From Reichenbachiella carrageenanivorans (lineage in GTDB: Bacteria > Bacteroidota > Bacteroidia > Cytophagales > Cyclobacteriaceae): 64,000 nt of DNA. The position numbers were made by a program, and so were the translations under genes. Below are positions 44,816-53,302 of the stretch, piece after piece. The stretch lies in the NCBI RefSeq assembly GCF_025639805.1, contig NZ_CP106735.1, forward strand, positions 870,001 through 934,000. Reading direction: 5' to 3'. Every line of letters begins with the position of its first letter. Positions within the stretch are counted from its first letter, which is position 1. A model generated the notes under the pieces. It had not been told where the DNA came from. It saw only the letters and a program-made list of their open reading frames with translations, and made no database searches.

Positions 44816-45565
44816 ATGCAGAGGAAACTCATACTTATATCGTGCCTTGTACTTTTAGCCACCAGTGGATTTGCTCAGTCCTCAGGACAATACGAGTATA
44901 CCAAAGAATTTATCTGGGGAGTAAACAAAAATACCAATGGTGGTCTGATCGGTGGATTTGTGATGAAGTTTTCTAGTGCCATTAGCGAAACACAGTTTAG
45001 AACCATTGGTTTTGAACTGATGAATGTGAAGCACCCTAAAGAATTCAGAAGAAATTCAGTAGCAGGCAATCCTTTCATCTATGGCAAATCAAACTATCTC
45101 TACGCCATCCGGGCACAGTATGGCCGAGATTTCATCCTGTTTAGGAAATCGCCTCAACAAGGCGTACAAATCAATGCTTCTATTGCTGCTGGTCCTACGA
45201 TCGGCATCGTAGCTCCTTATTATGTAAAAGTGGCCAGTGGCGGTGGCGACCGTGGGCAGGCCGTTCCATTTGGCTACGATCCTAGGACTACAGGCTCCAG
45301 CAATCCAATGCTCTACTCCTACCAATCCATCACAGGCACAGGACATTTATTTCAAGGGCTTGGAGAGTCTTCGATCAAACCAGGACTTAACTTAAAAGCT
45401 GCTATGGTCTTTGAACTGGGTTCTTTCAAAAGCAACGTTACTGGGTTCGAGATAGGTACACTGATAGAAGCCTATGCTGGTCAAATAGAACTTATGCCCG
45501 AAGAAGACAATCGCTCGATGTTTATCTCTGCTTTCATCACCTTATTCTACGGGCATCGAAAATAA
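44816..45565 (+). CDS. Outer-membrane beta-barrel-like protein, unknown function
   Basis: A 249-residue exported protein. The signal peptide (about 1-20, ending SGFAQ) is followed by predicted amphipathic beta strands such as GLIGGFVMKFSSAIS, LYAIRAQYGRDFILF and FEIGTLIEAYAGQIEL, ending MFISAFITLFYGHRK. This pattern suggests a small barrel of the sort common in Bacteroidota with no assigned role. Glycine-rich loops (VKVASGGGDRGQAVPFG) may face outward. It lies upstream of lipA with an 88-nt gap, so cotranscription is possible. I do not recognise a named family. Confidence 0.6.
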   Translation: MQRKLILISCLVLLATSGFAQSSGQYEYTKEFIWGVNKNTNGGLIGGFVMKFSSAISETQFRTIGFELMNVKHPKEFRRNSVAGNPFIYGKSNYLYAIRAQYGRDFILFRKSPQQGVQINASIAAGPTIGIVAPYYVKVASGGGDRGQAVPFGYDPRTTGSSNPMLYSYQSITGTGHLFQGLGESSIKPGLNLKAAMVFELGSFKSNVTGFEIGTLIEAYAGQIELMPEEDNRSMFISAFITLFYGHRK

Positions 45566-45607
45566 AGCCTGAGACCCCCATCCTTTTAAAAAACCAGCCG
45601 TAAACCC

Positions 45608-45637
45608 TTCAAGTTAATCCACTTGTTTGTTTCTTTG
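45608..45637 (+). promoter_or_regulatory. Possible promoter of lipA
   Basis: TTTCTTTG (45630-45637) differs from TAnnTTTG by one base and continues GCAC, as at many Bacteroidota start sites. TTC stands 19 nt upstream in place of TTG. The lipA ATG is 17 nt downstream. Confidence 0.35.
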
Positions 45638-45653
45638 CACAAATTTTAGTTTC

Positions 45654-46541
45654 ATGATAGAGTTACCAGTAATCGACGGGAAGCAGGCCAGAAAACGCAC
45701 CAAGCCAGATTGGCTTAGAGTAAAACTGCCTGTAGGACAGAGTTATGCCAATGTGCGTAAGATTGTAGACGAAAACAAATTACACACCATTTGCGAAAGC
45801 GGCAATTGCCCTAATATGGGTGAGTGTTGGGGTGCTGGCACGGCTACTTTCATGATATTGGGCAATGTCTGTACGCGAAGCTGTACGTTCTGTGCAGTAG
45901 CCACTGGGCGCCCACCTGAGTATGATACCAACGAACCCAAACGTGTGGCTGATGCTATCAAAACGATGGGAGTAAAACATGCCGTGATCACTTCGGTAAA
46001 CCGTGATGAACTCAAAGACCGTGGTGCTGAAATCTGGTACCAAACCGTAGTAGAAACTAAAAAAGCCTCTCCAGAAACAACGATTGAAATTCTAATCCCT
46101 GACGTCAAAGCTAAATGGGACGCTCTCTATCGTATGATCGATGGAGGACAAGAAGTAGTCTCTCACAATATGGAGACGGTAGAAAGTCTATACAGAAGGG
46201 TTCGCCCTCAGGCGAGATATGCACGTAGCCTAGAGCAAATCAAGCTGACCAAAGCCTATGGCCAGCGCACCAAATCTGGCATTATGTTAGGGCTAGGAGA
46301 AACAATAGACGAAGTACACAAGGCGATGGATGATCTGGTAGAAAATGGTTTGGATATATTGACTTTAGGTCAATACCTACAACCAACCAAGATGCACATT
46401 GAAGTAGCTGAATTTATCCATCCAGATCAATTTGAAAAATACAAAGAAGAAGGCTTAAAACGAGGATTGAAATATGTAGAATCTGGACCCTTGGTCAGAT
46501 CTTCGTACCATGCAGAACGGCATGTAAATGTGCCCATCTAA
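45654..46541 (+). CDS. lipA: Lipoyl synthase
   Basis: LipA is a radical SAM enzyme that inserts two sulfur atoms into octanoyl groups on lipoate-dependent enzymes. I start at ATG 45654, giving 295 residues; an earlier in-frame Met at 45627 adds a hydrophobic leader. Both clusters are present. The auxiliary cluster motif is [12 protein letters not shown], and the radical SAM motif is [11 protein letters not shown]-binding and C-terminal Ser ([12 protein letters not shown]) segments are also intact. The partner LipB is not in the window. Confidence 0.96.
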   Translation: MIELPVIDGKQARKRTKPDWLRVKLPVGQSYANVRKIVDENKLHTICESGNCPNMGECWGAGTATFMILGNVCTRSCTFCAVATGRPPEYDTNEPKRVADAIKTMGVKHAVITSVNRDELKDRGAEIWYQTVVETKKASPETTIEILIPDVKAKWDALYRMIDGGQEVVSHNMETVESLYRRVRPQARYARSLEQIKLTKAYGQRTKSGIMLGLGETIDEVHKAMDDLVENGLDILTLGQYLQPTKMHIEVAEFIHPDQFEKYKEEGLKRGLKYVESGPLVRSSYHAERHVNVPI

Positions 46542-46613
46542 ATCTGGATAATAATTTTCTAAAAGAAGCATTCTCAAAACTTGATGCCATCATCAGACTG
46601 AGGCTCTTCTTTG

Positions 46614-47345
46614 CTACCTCACGGCTATATTTTCATTTTCTATCTGAGAAAGTTCAATGAGCGATGCCTCAATGAAGGCTTGATCCAAATCCTGAACCTC
46701 CACATCTTTTCGGGCGGGTTTAAAATTGATATAATCTTGAAAAACCATACCCTCTATTGTACGTCTGTTCACAGCCTGCCTAAAACGAACTCCCCCACCA
46801 TCAGTTAGATATGAATAAGCTAGATAGTCTAGTAAGCCCGTCTCTACATTAATCCAGTACACGAACACGTCTTCAAAATCTTCACCCCCATTGTCTTGTT
46901 TAAATGTTACCCTTACTTTGTCATACAGGTGCTTGTTGATCACTTTTTGACCTAGGTATTTTTTGACAACTGCGGGATCATTGAGACCGTATGGCAATTG
47001 AAAAAAGTACAACACTGAGTTGACAGAATTAGCATATTTTACCTTCATTTCATCACTTAATACCTGAAGGGTATCATTGATATACCGCTCTAGTTCCGTG
47101 CTATTTACCAATACGTCTTTCACTTGCGTGACGCTATCCTGTTCAAATGCTCGGATATAGGTATAACTACCCTTTTTCCGCTGTACCAGATAGTGTTTGT
47201 CTCTAAAATCGAAAGTGACCGTGCGTCCTTCGAAGAGCTGCCCTCCATGTGCAGCTATGGTTTGGTCTATGATCTTCTGAGGTTTTTTGCTAGGTGTACA
47301 TGCAAAAGCAGAAATAGAAAGAAAGATAAAAAGCAGCTTTTTCAT
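46614..47345 (-). CDS. DUF6503 family lipoprotein
   Basis: A 243-residue lipoprotein with start at ATG 47345; an earlier Met at 47363 adds six residues before the signal. The signal ends at Cys16 (SISAFACTPSK). The mature part begins with KIIDQTIAAHGGQLFEGRTV and FDFRDKHYLVQRKKG, typical of the DUF6503 family in Bacteroidota, whose fold resembles outer-membrane lipoprotein sorting proteins (LolA/LolB-like). It probably binds a lipid in the periplasm, which is inference. It is convergent with lipA. Confidence 0.72.
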   Translation of the reverse strand: MKKLLFIFLSISAFACTPSKKPQKIIDQTIAAHGGQLFEGRTVTFDFRDKHYLVQRKKGSYTYIRAFEQDSVTQVKDVLVNSTELERYINDTLQVLSDEMKVKYANSVNSVLYFFQLPYGLNDPAVVKKYLGQKVINKHLYDKVRVTFKQDNGGEDFEDVFVYWINVETGLLDYLAYSYLTDGGGVRFRQAVNRRTIEGMVFQDYINFKPARKDVEVQDLDQAFIEASLIELSQIENENIAVR

Positions 47346-47460
47346 ACAATTAGTTTTGTTCATTGAAAGATACGTGGCTAGCGCGATTGAGTTGAATGAA
47401 TTGATAAACTATTGAGATAATTATATCCTGATAGGATTCTTCAAAAATCAAAAACATTAC

Positions 47461-47468
47461 TACATTTG
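47461..47468 (+). promoter_or_regulatory. Promoter -7 element of the VOC gene
   Basis: TACATTTG exactly matches TAnnTTTG and lies 25 nt before the ATG. A TTC, not TTG, stands about 18 to 21 nt upstream. Confidence 0.45.
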
Positions 47469-47493
47469 ATTCCAACATTAAAAACGAAATCAG

Positions 47494-47859
47494 ATGGCAA
47501 TATTAGGACTGAGAACTACCATATACAAGGTTGGCAATATAGAAGAGGCGAAAGCATGGTACACCGAAGTATTTGAAACCCAACCCTACTTCATAGACGA
47601 AGAATACGTGGGATTTAATATTGCAGGCTATGAACTAGGGCTACAGCCAGAGACCAATCCCACTACCGACAAAGCAGAGAGTGTGATCAACTATTGGGGA
47701 GTGGATGACATCAACATCAGGTTCAAAAAAATACTAACTCAGGGTGCTACAGAGCACGAACCTCCTACTAATGTAGGCGGGGCTCTTGTGGTTGCATCAG
47801 TCAAAGATCCATGGGGCAACATTATTGGCCTGATCTACAACCCAGATTTCAAACTCTAA
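47494..47859 (+). CDS. VOC (glyoxalase/bleomycin resistance) family protein
   Basis: A 121-residue protein of the vicinal oxygen chelate superfamily. The two beta-alpha-beta modules begin GLRTTIYKVGNIEEAKAWYT and GVDDINIRFKKILTQ, and the C-terminal strand reads VASVKDPWGNIIGLIYNP, the usual end. Potential metal ligands cannot be identified with certainty; the module-one position often holding His is not His here. It could be a lyase, dioxygenase or binding protein. It has its own promoter and a convergent neighbour. Confidence 0.8.
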   Translation: MAILGLRTTIYKVGNIEEAKAWYTEVFETQPYFIDEEYVGFNIAGYELGLQPETNPTTDKAESVINYWGVDDINIRFKKILTQGATEHEPPTNVGGALVVASVKDPWGNIIGLIYNPDFKL

Positions 47860-47894
47860 TAAAAACACAGCCTATTCAGGGAGAGGCTAGAATG

Positions 47895-48446
47895 TTATTC
47901 CCAAGTAATAGATGTCTCAAAAAGACGATCTCCCTGAGCCATAGATTTTGTGATTTTTACATTCAGATTTTTACAGCCACAGATTTCCAAGGCCATTTCC
48001 ATCCAGCCTGCGATTCGATATTCGATCAATTCGTTTTTGATGGGCAGTTGAGTGAACTGAATCACCATCGAATAATCCGTGCTTTGTGCTACTGTCAAGT
48101 CTGAAGGGTCGTAAAATGTAGCTATGACACGAGAAGCCCTTTTGAGCAAAAATGCTGGAGAACTAATCAGCACAAATACTTTATAGATGCCCGTAAGACC
48201 CATTTTTGCACTATAACGTCCAGATTCCCAAGCTCCTTTTTTCTTATCCGTGTATAACAAATCACAAAGCACCTGAGTAGGAGCAATCACCCCTGGCTCT
48301 ACTGGATACCAATTGGAAGTAGACACTGAAGATAATAACAGGCTGGAGGCCGCAGACAACCCATTCTTCCACTGTTCATACTTACTCGCATGTACATCGG
48401 CGACAAAATTATCTATACTTTTAATTACTGATCCTCTGACTTGCAT
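47895..48446 (-). CDS. DUF2378/TIGR02265-like protein
   Basis: A 183-residue soluble protein. Its features match the DUF2378 (TIGR02265) family known mainly as a large paralogous set in Myxococcus: VRGSVIKSIDNFV at the start, WYPVEP, GLTGIYKVFVLISSPAFLLKRA, then EYRIAGWMEMALEICGC and a C-terminal GD-rich ending QGDRLFETSITWE. The fold is related to heme-NO-binding/V4R sensory domains. No heme-binding His is confirmed. The function is unknown. A TATATTTG promoter element lies about 30 nt upstream. Confidence 0.6.
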   Translation of the reverse strand: MQVRGSVIKSIDNFVADVHASKYEQWKNGLSAASSLLLSSVSTSNWYPVEPGVIAPTQVLCDLLYTDKKKGAWESGRYSAKMGLTGIYKVFVLISSPAFLLKRASRVIATFYDPSDLTVAQSTDYSMVIQFTQLPIKNELIEYRIAGWMEMALEICGCKNLNVKITKSMAQGDRLFETSITWE

Positions 48447-48475
48447 ACTGAGTTTATTATTACATGGATGAATCT

Positions 48476-48483
48476 CAAATATA
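48476..48483 (-). promoter_or_regulatory. Promoter -7 element of the DUF2378-like gene
   Basis: On the minus strand the sequence is TATATTTG, an exact TAnnTTTG match, 30 nt before the ATG at 48446. No TTG is found at the expected distance upstream. Confidence 0.45.
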
Positions 48484-48643
48484 AGAATTAAAGAGAAATC
48501 GACTAAAATAATTACGCTAAACTAACGTGACAAAAAAGAGATTAACCTGATCCCATACAGATGACAGCACATCGCCGTACCTTTCGCAGCAATTTCTACT
48601 CAAATAGACTGGTATTTCTAAATGATTTTGGCAGGTTTGCCTC

Positions 48644-49663
48644 ATGAATACCGAATCTCAGCCCCTCGTCTCTATTATCATGGCCACCAAGGACACAGAG
48701 CCTTATTTACCTGCTTGTCTAGACTCTATTCTGGCACAGACTTACCAAAACTGGGAACTCATCGCTGTCAATGATCATTCCTCTGATCGGACACCTGAAA
48801 TATTAGAGACCTATGCGGCAAAAGACATGCGGGTACGCGTATTTCATAGCGACCGACCCAGACTCATACCGACCCTGCAAGAAGGGTATAAACACGTACG
48901 AGGCACTCTCATCAATCGAATGGACTCAGACGACAAGATGCCTGCAGACAAAATAGAAACCCTTGTAAACGAATGGTTAAAGCACGGCAAGGGTACTGTG
49001 ATCGCTGGAGGCACCGAGCACTTTGTAGATGATGGCGAAGTAGGCGATGGGTTTCTACGCTACGAAAAATGGCTCAACGATGTAGCAAAACGTAGTGCAC
49101 ATTATGAGGAGATTTACAAAGAATGCGTGATCCCATCGCACAGCTGGATGGCACACAAAGAGGACTTAGACGCGGCAGGAGCCTTCGATTCAGAGATTTA
49201 CCCCGAAGACTACGACCTCACATTTCGATTTTACAAACAAGGTTTGAAAATCGCTGGTATAGACAAAGTCTTACACCACTGGCGAGATCGATCCAATCGC
49301 ATTTCACGGACGTGGGAAGAGTACAAAGACAATAGATACTTCGATCTAAAAGTCAGAAATTTCTACGCCTTGGATCGAGACAAAAACAGACCACTAGTGC
49401 TATGGGGTGCGGGCAGAAATGGCAAAGACATGGCCAAACTGCTCCTAAAAGAAGAACAGCATTTGCACTGGGTATGCGACAATGAAAACAAAATAGGAAG
49501 AGATGTATACGGCGTGATATTGACGCACTTTGAGGAAATACCTAGACTCGAATATCCTCAGGTTATGATTGTGGTAGCTTCGCCTGACGGACAAAAAGAG
49601 ATTCGTCGGCAGCTAGAAAAATGGGGCAAAAAACCAGTCAAAGATTTCTGGTTTTTTGCCTAA
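48644..49663 (+). CDS. Family 2 glycosyltransferase with C-terminal nucleotide-binding-like domain
   Basis: A 339-residue GT-A fold glycosyltransferase. The N-terminal domain shows VSIIMATKDTEPYLPACLDS, then NDHSSDRTPEIL, the DSDDK metal-binding motif in NRMDSDDKMP, and PEDYDLTFRF as acceptor-side acidic residues. The C-terminal part (about 246-339) is a Rossmann-like segment, RPLVLWGAGRNGKDMAKLLL, then YPQVMIVVASPDGQ. This resembles the small sugar-nucleotide-sensing domains found attached to polysaccharide enzymes. The donor and acceptor are unknown. No other glycan genes are adjacent; bestrophin follows convergently 8 nt later. Confidence 0.88.
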   Translation: MNTESQPLVSIIMATKDTEPYLPACLDSILAQTYQNWELIAVNDHSSDRTPEILETYAAKDMRVRVFHSDRPRLIPTLQEGYKHVRGTLINRMDSDDKMPADKIETLVNEWLKHGKGTVIAGGTEHFVDDGEVGDGFLRYEKWLNDVAKRSAHYEEIYKECVIPSHSWMAHKEDLDAAGAFDSEIYPEDYDLTFRFYKQGLKIAGIDKVLHHWRDRSNRISRTWEEYKDNRYFDLKVRNFYALDRDKNRPLVLWGAGRNGKDMAKLLLKEEQHLHWVCDNENKIGRDVYGVILTHFEEIPRLEYPQVMIVVASPDGQKEIRRQLEKWGKKPVKDFWFFA

Positions 49664-49671
49664 TGACCCAA

Positions 49672-50529
49672 TCAGCCAAAAATTTCTTTTACATTTTTAT
49701 CAATCTTACCTGCTAGGATATCTGTAGGTAAGTCATTGATGTCTGAGCCAAATGGATCTTCGATCTCCTCTGCCAGTAGCTCAATACTCATCAGAATGTA
49801 GAGAATCAAAACAACGATAAGGATCGTCCAATAGTGATACACTGTCACAAAGGCAAAAGGCAATGTAGCAATGTAGGCGAAGATAAATTTCTTCATAAAC
49901 ATACTGTATGAATATGGGATCGGTGTGTTTCTGATTCTCTCACACTTACCCATGATATCGGTCAGTGATTTGAGTTCCCCATCGAGCACTCTGTATTGCT
50001 CTGGATCCATCACCTTCTCTCCTTTCAATTTATTGGTAATGCCGATCAGCCTTTTGGCTATGGCATTAGGAATATGGTCTAGGTTTTCCATTTTCAATTT
50101 CTCCACCAATTCGGCTGCTACCTCAGCTGGTACGCCTTCTCTCAGGTGGTCTTTCAACGCTCTAGGATAGGCAGAAATACACTCGCTGATATAACCTCGT
50201 TCTGGATGATTCATCGGCACCATTATCGAAAATTTGATGGCGAGGTTTCTCGTATTATTTACTAACTCTCCCCATACTTTACGACCTTCCCACCACCGAT
50301 CATAGGCGCCATTGGTTCTGAAAACCAAAAAGAAACCCAGTACAATACCTAAGATACTGTGAACCGATGTCGTACTGATAAAATCAATATTCAGCTCATA
50401 AAATACATAGGTGATAATCGAAGTATATACCGTAACGTATAAGAGTGCGGGTAGCAGACGTTTAAAAACATATCTACTGTAGCTGTGAAAAAGTAAGTTT
50501 AGCCAGCTCTTGGGGTTGTATTCTACCAT
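49672..50529 (-). CDS. Bestrophin-family chloride channel-like protein
   Basis: A 285-residue membrane protein of the bestrophin (UPF0187) family, pentameric anion channels. The N-terminal segment SRYVFKRLLPALLYVTVYT, the helix with LGFFLVFRTNGAYDRWWEGRKVWGEL (given in part) and the C-terminal EEIEDPFGSDINDLPTD, the calcium-clasp-like region in eukaryotic relatives, are conserved. It has four transmembrane helices. Ion selectivity in bacteria may favour cations. It is transcribed towards the glycosyltransferase gene. Confidence 0.88.
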   Translation of the reverse strand: MVEYNPKSWLNLLFHSYSRYVFKRLLPALLYVTVYTSIITYVFYELNIDFISTTSVHSILGIVLGFFLVFRTNGAYDRWWEGRKVWGELVNNTRNLAIKFSIMVPMNHPERGYISECISAYPRALKDHLREGVPAEVAAELVEKLKMENLDHIPNAIAKRLIGITNKLKGEKVMDPEQYRVLDGELKSLTDIMGKCERIRNTPIPYSYSMFMKKFIFAYIATLPFAFVTVYHYWTILIVVLILYILMSIELLAEEIEDPFGSDINDLPTDILAGKIDKNVKEIFG

Positions 50530-50641
50530 GCGCCAAAACTATCAAAAAATGCCTAAAGGCAAAGCAATGGTTAATACCTAGCATTTAATACACAGTAAAA
50601 TACGTATTTTTACGGATCAGATACAGCGACTTATACTGCTC

Positions 50642-51235
50642 TTATTTTTCTTCTTTCAATTTTCCTCTGAGTACACTCACGTTAGAGTTGAAAGGATGGC
50701 CTGTCGCACGACGAAAAGACACCACTTGCCCCACATGCCAAATAGCATCTGCCAATGGACCATTAAGCTGATTCCAAAAGGGATACTCAGTACGTCCATT
50801 ATCTGAAATGAACACGATCTTATATAACTCCAAATCGTCATTCGTACTTTCTCTGAGAATTTCGCTTGCTTCTTGAATGTTCTTCAACGTTTGTGTTCTT
50901 TTCTCCTCAAACGCCAACACTTCTCCCTCACTTTTGGTGAAATCGTTGGGCAATTGCTTTGTCGCATTTACCAACACCTTGGAGAGTTCATAGATATGAT
51001 CGATTGTCTCGGCACTTGTACGTGCCTCGAGCGATGGCTGATAGGCCAAATCTTCAGCTGTCAGACCTTCTGTACCCCAATAATACCTAAACCCCAAGGC
51101 ATCGACCATACGAGCCGCCACAGTGCCAGCCGTATAAGACGATGGATAAGCAGGAATTTCAAAATAGTAATCTGAGGGACTTTGTGCATAACTAGCCGAT
51201 TGGACAAGTATCAACACCGCAAAAAAGAATTTCAT
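50642..51235 (-). CDS. Exported DinB-like protein
   Basis: A 197-residue protein with a signal peptide (about 1-17, ending ASYAQ). Its helical body matches the DinB/YfiT four-helix fold: IDHIYELSKVLVNATK with a first His, and a C-terminal ADAIWHVGQVVSFRRATGHP with a second His. DinB proteins bind metal through three His and often act as thiol transferases. Only two of the His positions are clear here. Export is unusual for the family. Function unknown. Confidence 0.7.
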   Translation of the reverse strand: MKFFFAVLILVQSASYAQSPSDYYFEIPAYPSSYTAGTVAARMVDALGFRYYWGTEGLTAEDLAYQPSLEARTSAETIDHIYELSKVLVNATKQLPNDFTKSEGEVLAFEEKRTQTLKNIQEASEILRESTNDDLELYKIVFISDNGRTEYPFWNQLNGPLADAIWHVGQVVSFRRATGHPFNSNVSVLRGKLKEEK

Positions 51236-51359
51236 AAATCAGTCTATATTGTAGAAATGCAAAGTGATAGGAATTATTTAAAAATGGAGTAACATTCCAA
51301 ATGTTTTTTAAATCTACATATGACACCAAACATCTCCTCCGCCAAGTGCCTTAATTAAT

Positions 51360-51848
51360 TTACCTAAAACGCATCGCCAAGCCTAGTCCATTCGTGTTGA
51401 TATTGAAATTAAAATTGACGGCCACTTTTTTATACCCATTGTTGTAGTAGTTCATGGCTTTGTCTGCATTTTTTTCAAACCCTTTTTTGAAAGGGATAGA
51501 CAACAGCGCACAGCCAGCACCTATATAAGCCAAAGTCCAGTTGGGGTCGTCGTTGCCGGCGATATACTCACCGATCGGCCAAAAAATCAGAACACTCGAC
51601 GCTGCCGTAAGCAAGGCGTCTCCCATAGAATTCAACGCTAGGGGCTTTACAAATTCACTCATATTAGGGTCATCCTTCATCAAGGTCATGAACTGAGCAC
51701 TACTCATCGTGATTCCACATTTTTTATACGCTGCTTGATTTTTGAAAAGTCCAGTTTTAACTTTTTCAATCGCATCATCCGTTTGTGCTAGACAAGTAAA
51801 ACTGCCTAAATAAGCAGCTATACAAAGGGTTAAGATTAGCTTTTTCAT
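51360..51848 (-). CDS. Exported protein, unknown function
   Basis: A 162-residue protein. It has a signal peptide (about 1-21, ending FTCLAQ), a helical region (about 25-70) with one Cys (KKCGITM), a hydrophobic stretch with two short membrane-like segments (about 78-120, such as ALLTAASSVLIFWPIGEYI and IGAGCALLSIPF), and a C-terminus of short beta-like residues (VAVNFNFNINTNGLGLAMRFR). The last part may be a beta strand pair at the outer membrane. I recognise no family. Confidence 0.55.
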   Translation of the reverse strand: MKKLILTLCIAAYLGSFTCLAQTDDAIEKVKTGLFKNQAAYKKCGITMSSAQFMTLMKDDPNMSEFVKPLALNSMGDALLTAASSVLIFWPIGEYIAGNDDPNWTLAYIGAGCALLSIPFKKGFEKNADKAMNYYNNGYKKVAVNFNFNINTNGLGLAMRFR

Positions 51849-51970
51849 AAGTGGTGGTTTTAATTCTAATTGTGTTTTAAAAGCAAAGGTTAAAATAACC
51901 TGTATTAGGATAAATAATACGTACTTTGATAAAGAAGTGATCGAATCAACTCTTCTACTGGGTAGAAACC

Positions 51971-52001
51971 AAAAGAGCAGTCATAAATTGACTGCTCTTT
52001 T
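51971..52001 (-). terminator. Terminator of the tRNA-Pro gene
   Basis: AAAAGAGCAGTCA / TGACTGCTCTTTT is a perfect 13-bp stem around a 5-nt loop, with T-runs on the 3' side. It begins 2 nt past the tRNA CCA end, so it should end the tRNA transcript. Confidence 0.85.
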
Positions 52002-52003
52002 TC

Positions 52004-52080
52004 TGGTCGGAATGACAGGATTTGAACCTGCGACCCCCACGTCCCTAACGTGGTGCGCTACCGGACTGCGCCACATCCCG
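52004..52080 (-). tRNA. tRNA-Pro, anticodon AGG
   Basis: A complete 77-nt tRNA reads on the minus strand. The acceptor stem is CGGGATG with CATTCCG (C1-G72, one G-T pair), discriminator A73 and an encoded CCA. The D-arm is GCGC/GCGC with AGTCCGGTA, the anticodon stem CCACG/CGTGG with loop TTAGGGA, and the T-arm GCAGG/CCTGT with TTCAAAT. The anticodon (loop positions 3-5) is AGG, so it reads Pro CCU and, if A34 becomes inosine, CCC and CCA. G35, G36, A73 and G72 are proline identity elements. It has its own promoter and terminator. Confidence 0.93.
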
Positions 52081-52097
52081 ATTTGTATTTGGGGTGG

Positions 52098-52129
52098 CAA
52101 ATTTAAGTAAAAAAATAAGTGATAATCAA
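52098..52129 (-). promoter_or_regulatory. Promoter of the tRNA-Pro gene
   Basis: On the minus strand TTG (52129-52127) is followed after 21 nt by TAAATTTG (52105-52098), an exact TAnnTTTG match. The mature tRNA 5' end is 17 nt downstream. Confidence 0.65.
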
Positions 52130-52178
52130 CTCCAAAAGCTTTTTGTAATAAAATCTATATCAACACTCTTTTCTTCGA

Positions 52179-53042
52179 TCAAGTCAACCACAGCAGAATT
52201 AAAAAAAATAAGTTGAGCATAAAGGCAGATATGAAATTTAACCGCATGGTGTGTCGAAAATCGGCCTGGCTTTCGTCCTTCCATACTTTCATAAACCAAG
52301 ACAAAAAATAGACACACACAGGCAGCAACAGCACCATAAAATACCCACCTATCTGAATAGTGAAAGTTTCCTTGAAATAGAAGAAAAAACCCAAACTAGA
52401 AATCAGAAAGAATAGCCCCGTAAAATAAAATGTACCCTTGACTCCCAACCGCAGACTCAAGGTGATGTCGCCACGCTGCTGATCTTCGCCATGCTGGTAG
52501 ATCTGCGTCATCGGATAGCTACCCAGCAACAGCAACGTGCTCAACATAGCCGGGCACTGCCACGTCCAGCTCAACAACCCGAACAGCTCGATTTCGGCTA
52601 CACCATATACTGTCATCAAAAAAGTAAAATAACCCTGAAAAAAACCTACGGCCAACCAGCCCCAAATGGGCCTCCTTTTCAACCGTACAAGTGGATGACT
52701 ATAAGCCTTGGAGGCCAATCCATACATCAAAAGCATCACGCTAAATTTCCAATCCACCAGCCACCCAAGCATCAGTGCCAAGGCATCCAGTATAAGTGCC
52801 CATTTGTACAAGTCCTTCGTAGTAGCTGGCGGATGCTCCAGCCCTCCAATACTGCCCTCGTCTCTATCAAAATAAGAATTGTAGCCATTGCTGGCAGGAT
52901 ACAAAAGAAAGTGTAGAATAAAAAAAACCAGCCCCAATCGCCCCCAATTTGTAGGGTGTAATATAGCCACGCCGAAAATAAATACCGGCAGGAGATAAAA
53001 TGAAAATGGAAACCGAAGGTGTAAAAAAGTGGACTTTTTCAT
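52179..53042 (-). CDS. UbiA-like prenyltransferase, divergent from type III PKS
   Basis: A 287-residue membrane protein with about eight helices. The first Asp motif is NGYNSYFDRDEG, and the second is YQHGEDQQRGD, both at the usual UbiA positions, so it is likely active. It transfers a polyprenyl chain from a diphosphate donor to an aromatic or quinone acceptor. It lies 260 nt from a type III polyketide synthase gene on the other strand, whose product could be the acceptor. This is inference. Compared with the UbiA-like gene at 4476-5306 it has better conserved motifs. Confidence 0.8.
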   Translation of the reverse strand: MKKSTFLHLRFPFSFYLLPVFIFGVAILHPTNWGRLGLVFFILHFLLYPASNGYNSYFDRDEGSIGGLEHPPATTKDLYKWALILDALALMLGWLVDWKFSVMLLMYGLASKAYSHPLVRLKRRPIWGWLAVGFFQGYFTFLMTVYGVAEIELFGLLSWTWQCPAMLSTLLLLGSYPMTQIYQHGEDQQRGDITLSLRLGVKGTFYFTGLFFLISSLGFFFYFKETFTIQIGGYFMVLLLPVCVYFLSWFMKVWKDESQADFRHTMRLNFISAFMLNLFFLILLWLT

Positions 53043-53119
53043 TGAATGAGCATATTACTAAATTTTCATAAAAATGACAGGATTACTATTCTGCACTTGG
53101 GAAAACGAATTTAGAAAAA

Positions 53120-53200
53120 AACCTCTCCAAGGGTTCTCAAAGAAGCTATCCTGAAATAACAAAAATTCCTACAATCATCCAAAACAACCCTTGGAGGGTT
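53120..53200. repeat. Pair of related palindromic repeats in the PKS/UbiA intergenic region
   Basis: AACCTCTCCAAGGGTT (53120-53135) and AACCCTTGGAGGGTT (53186-53200) are near-perfect inverted copies of one another, and each is itself close to palindromic (AACCCT/AGGGTT). They could form two small hairpins or a single long stem with a 50-nt loop. They sit in the 260-nt gap between divergent UbiA-like and PKS genes. The rest of that gap shows no gene. Confidence 0.6.
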
Positions 53201-53302
53201 ACTTTGGGTGATCTACCCTGTTGAATGCGATGGCTCTATTTTCTTCACCACTCAATTTATTAAAATGGATAGTGCAGAAAATTCTTTATTTTCAAGCTAG
53301 AA

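Noticed and set aside
51971..52080. Possible attachment site for an integrated element at the tRNA-Pro.
   Set aside because: No integrase gene or repeated tRNA end is nearby; the inverted repeat is explained as a terminator.
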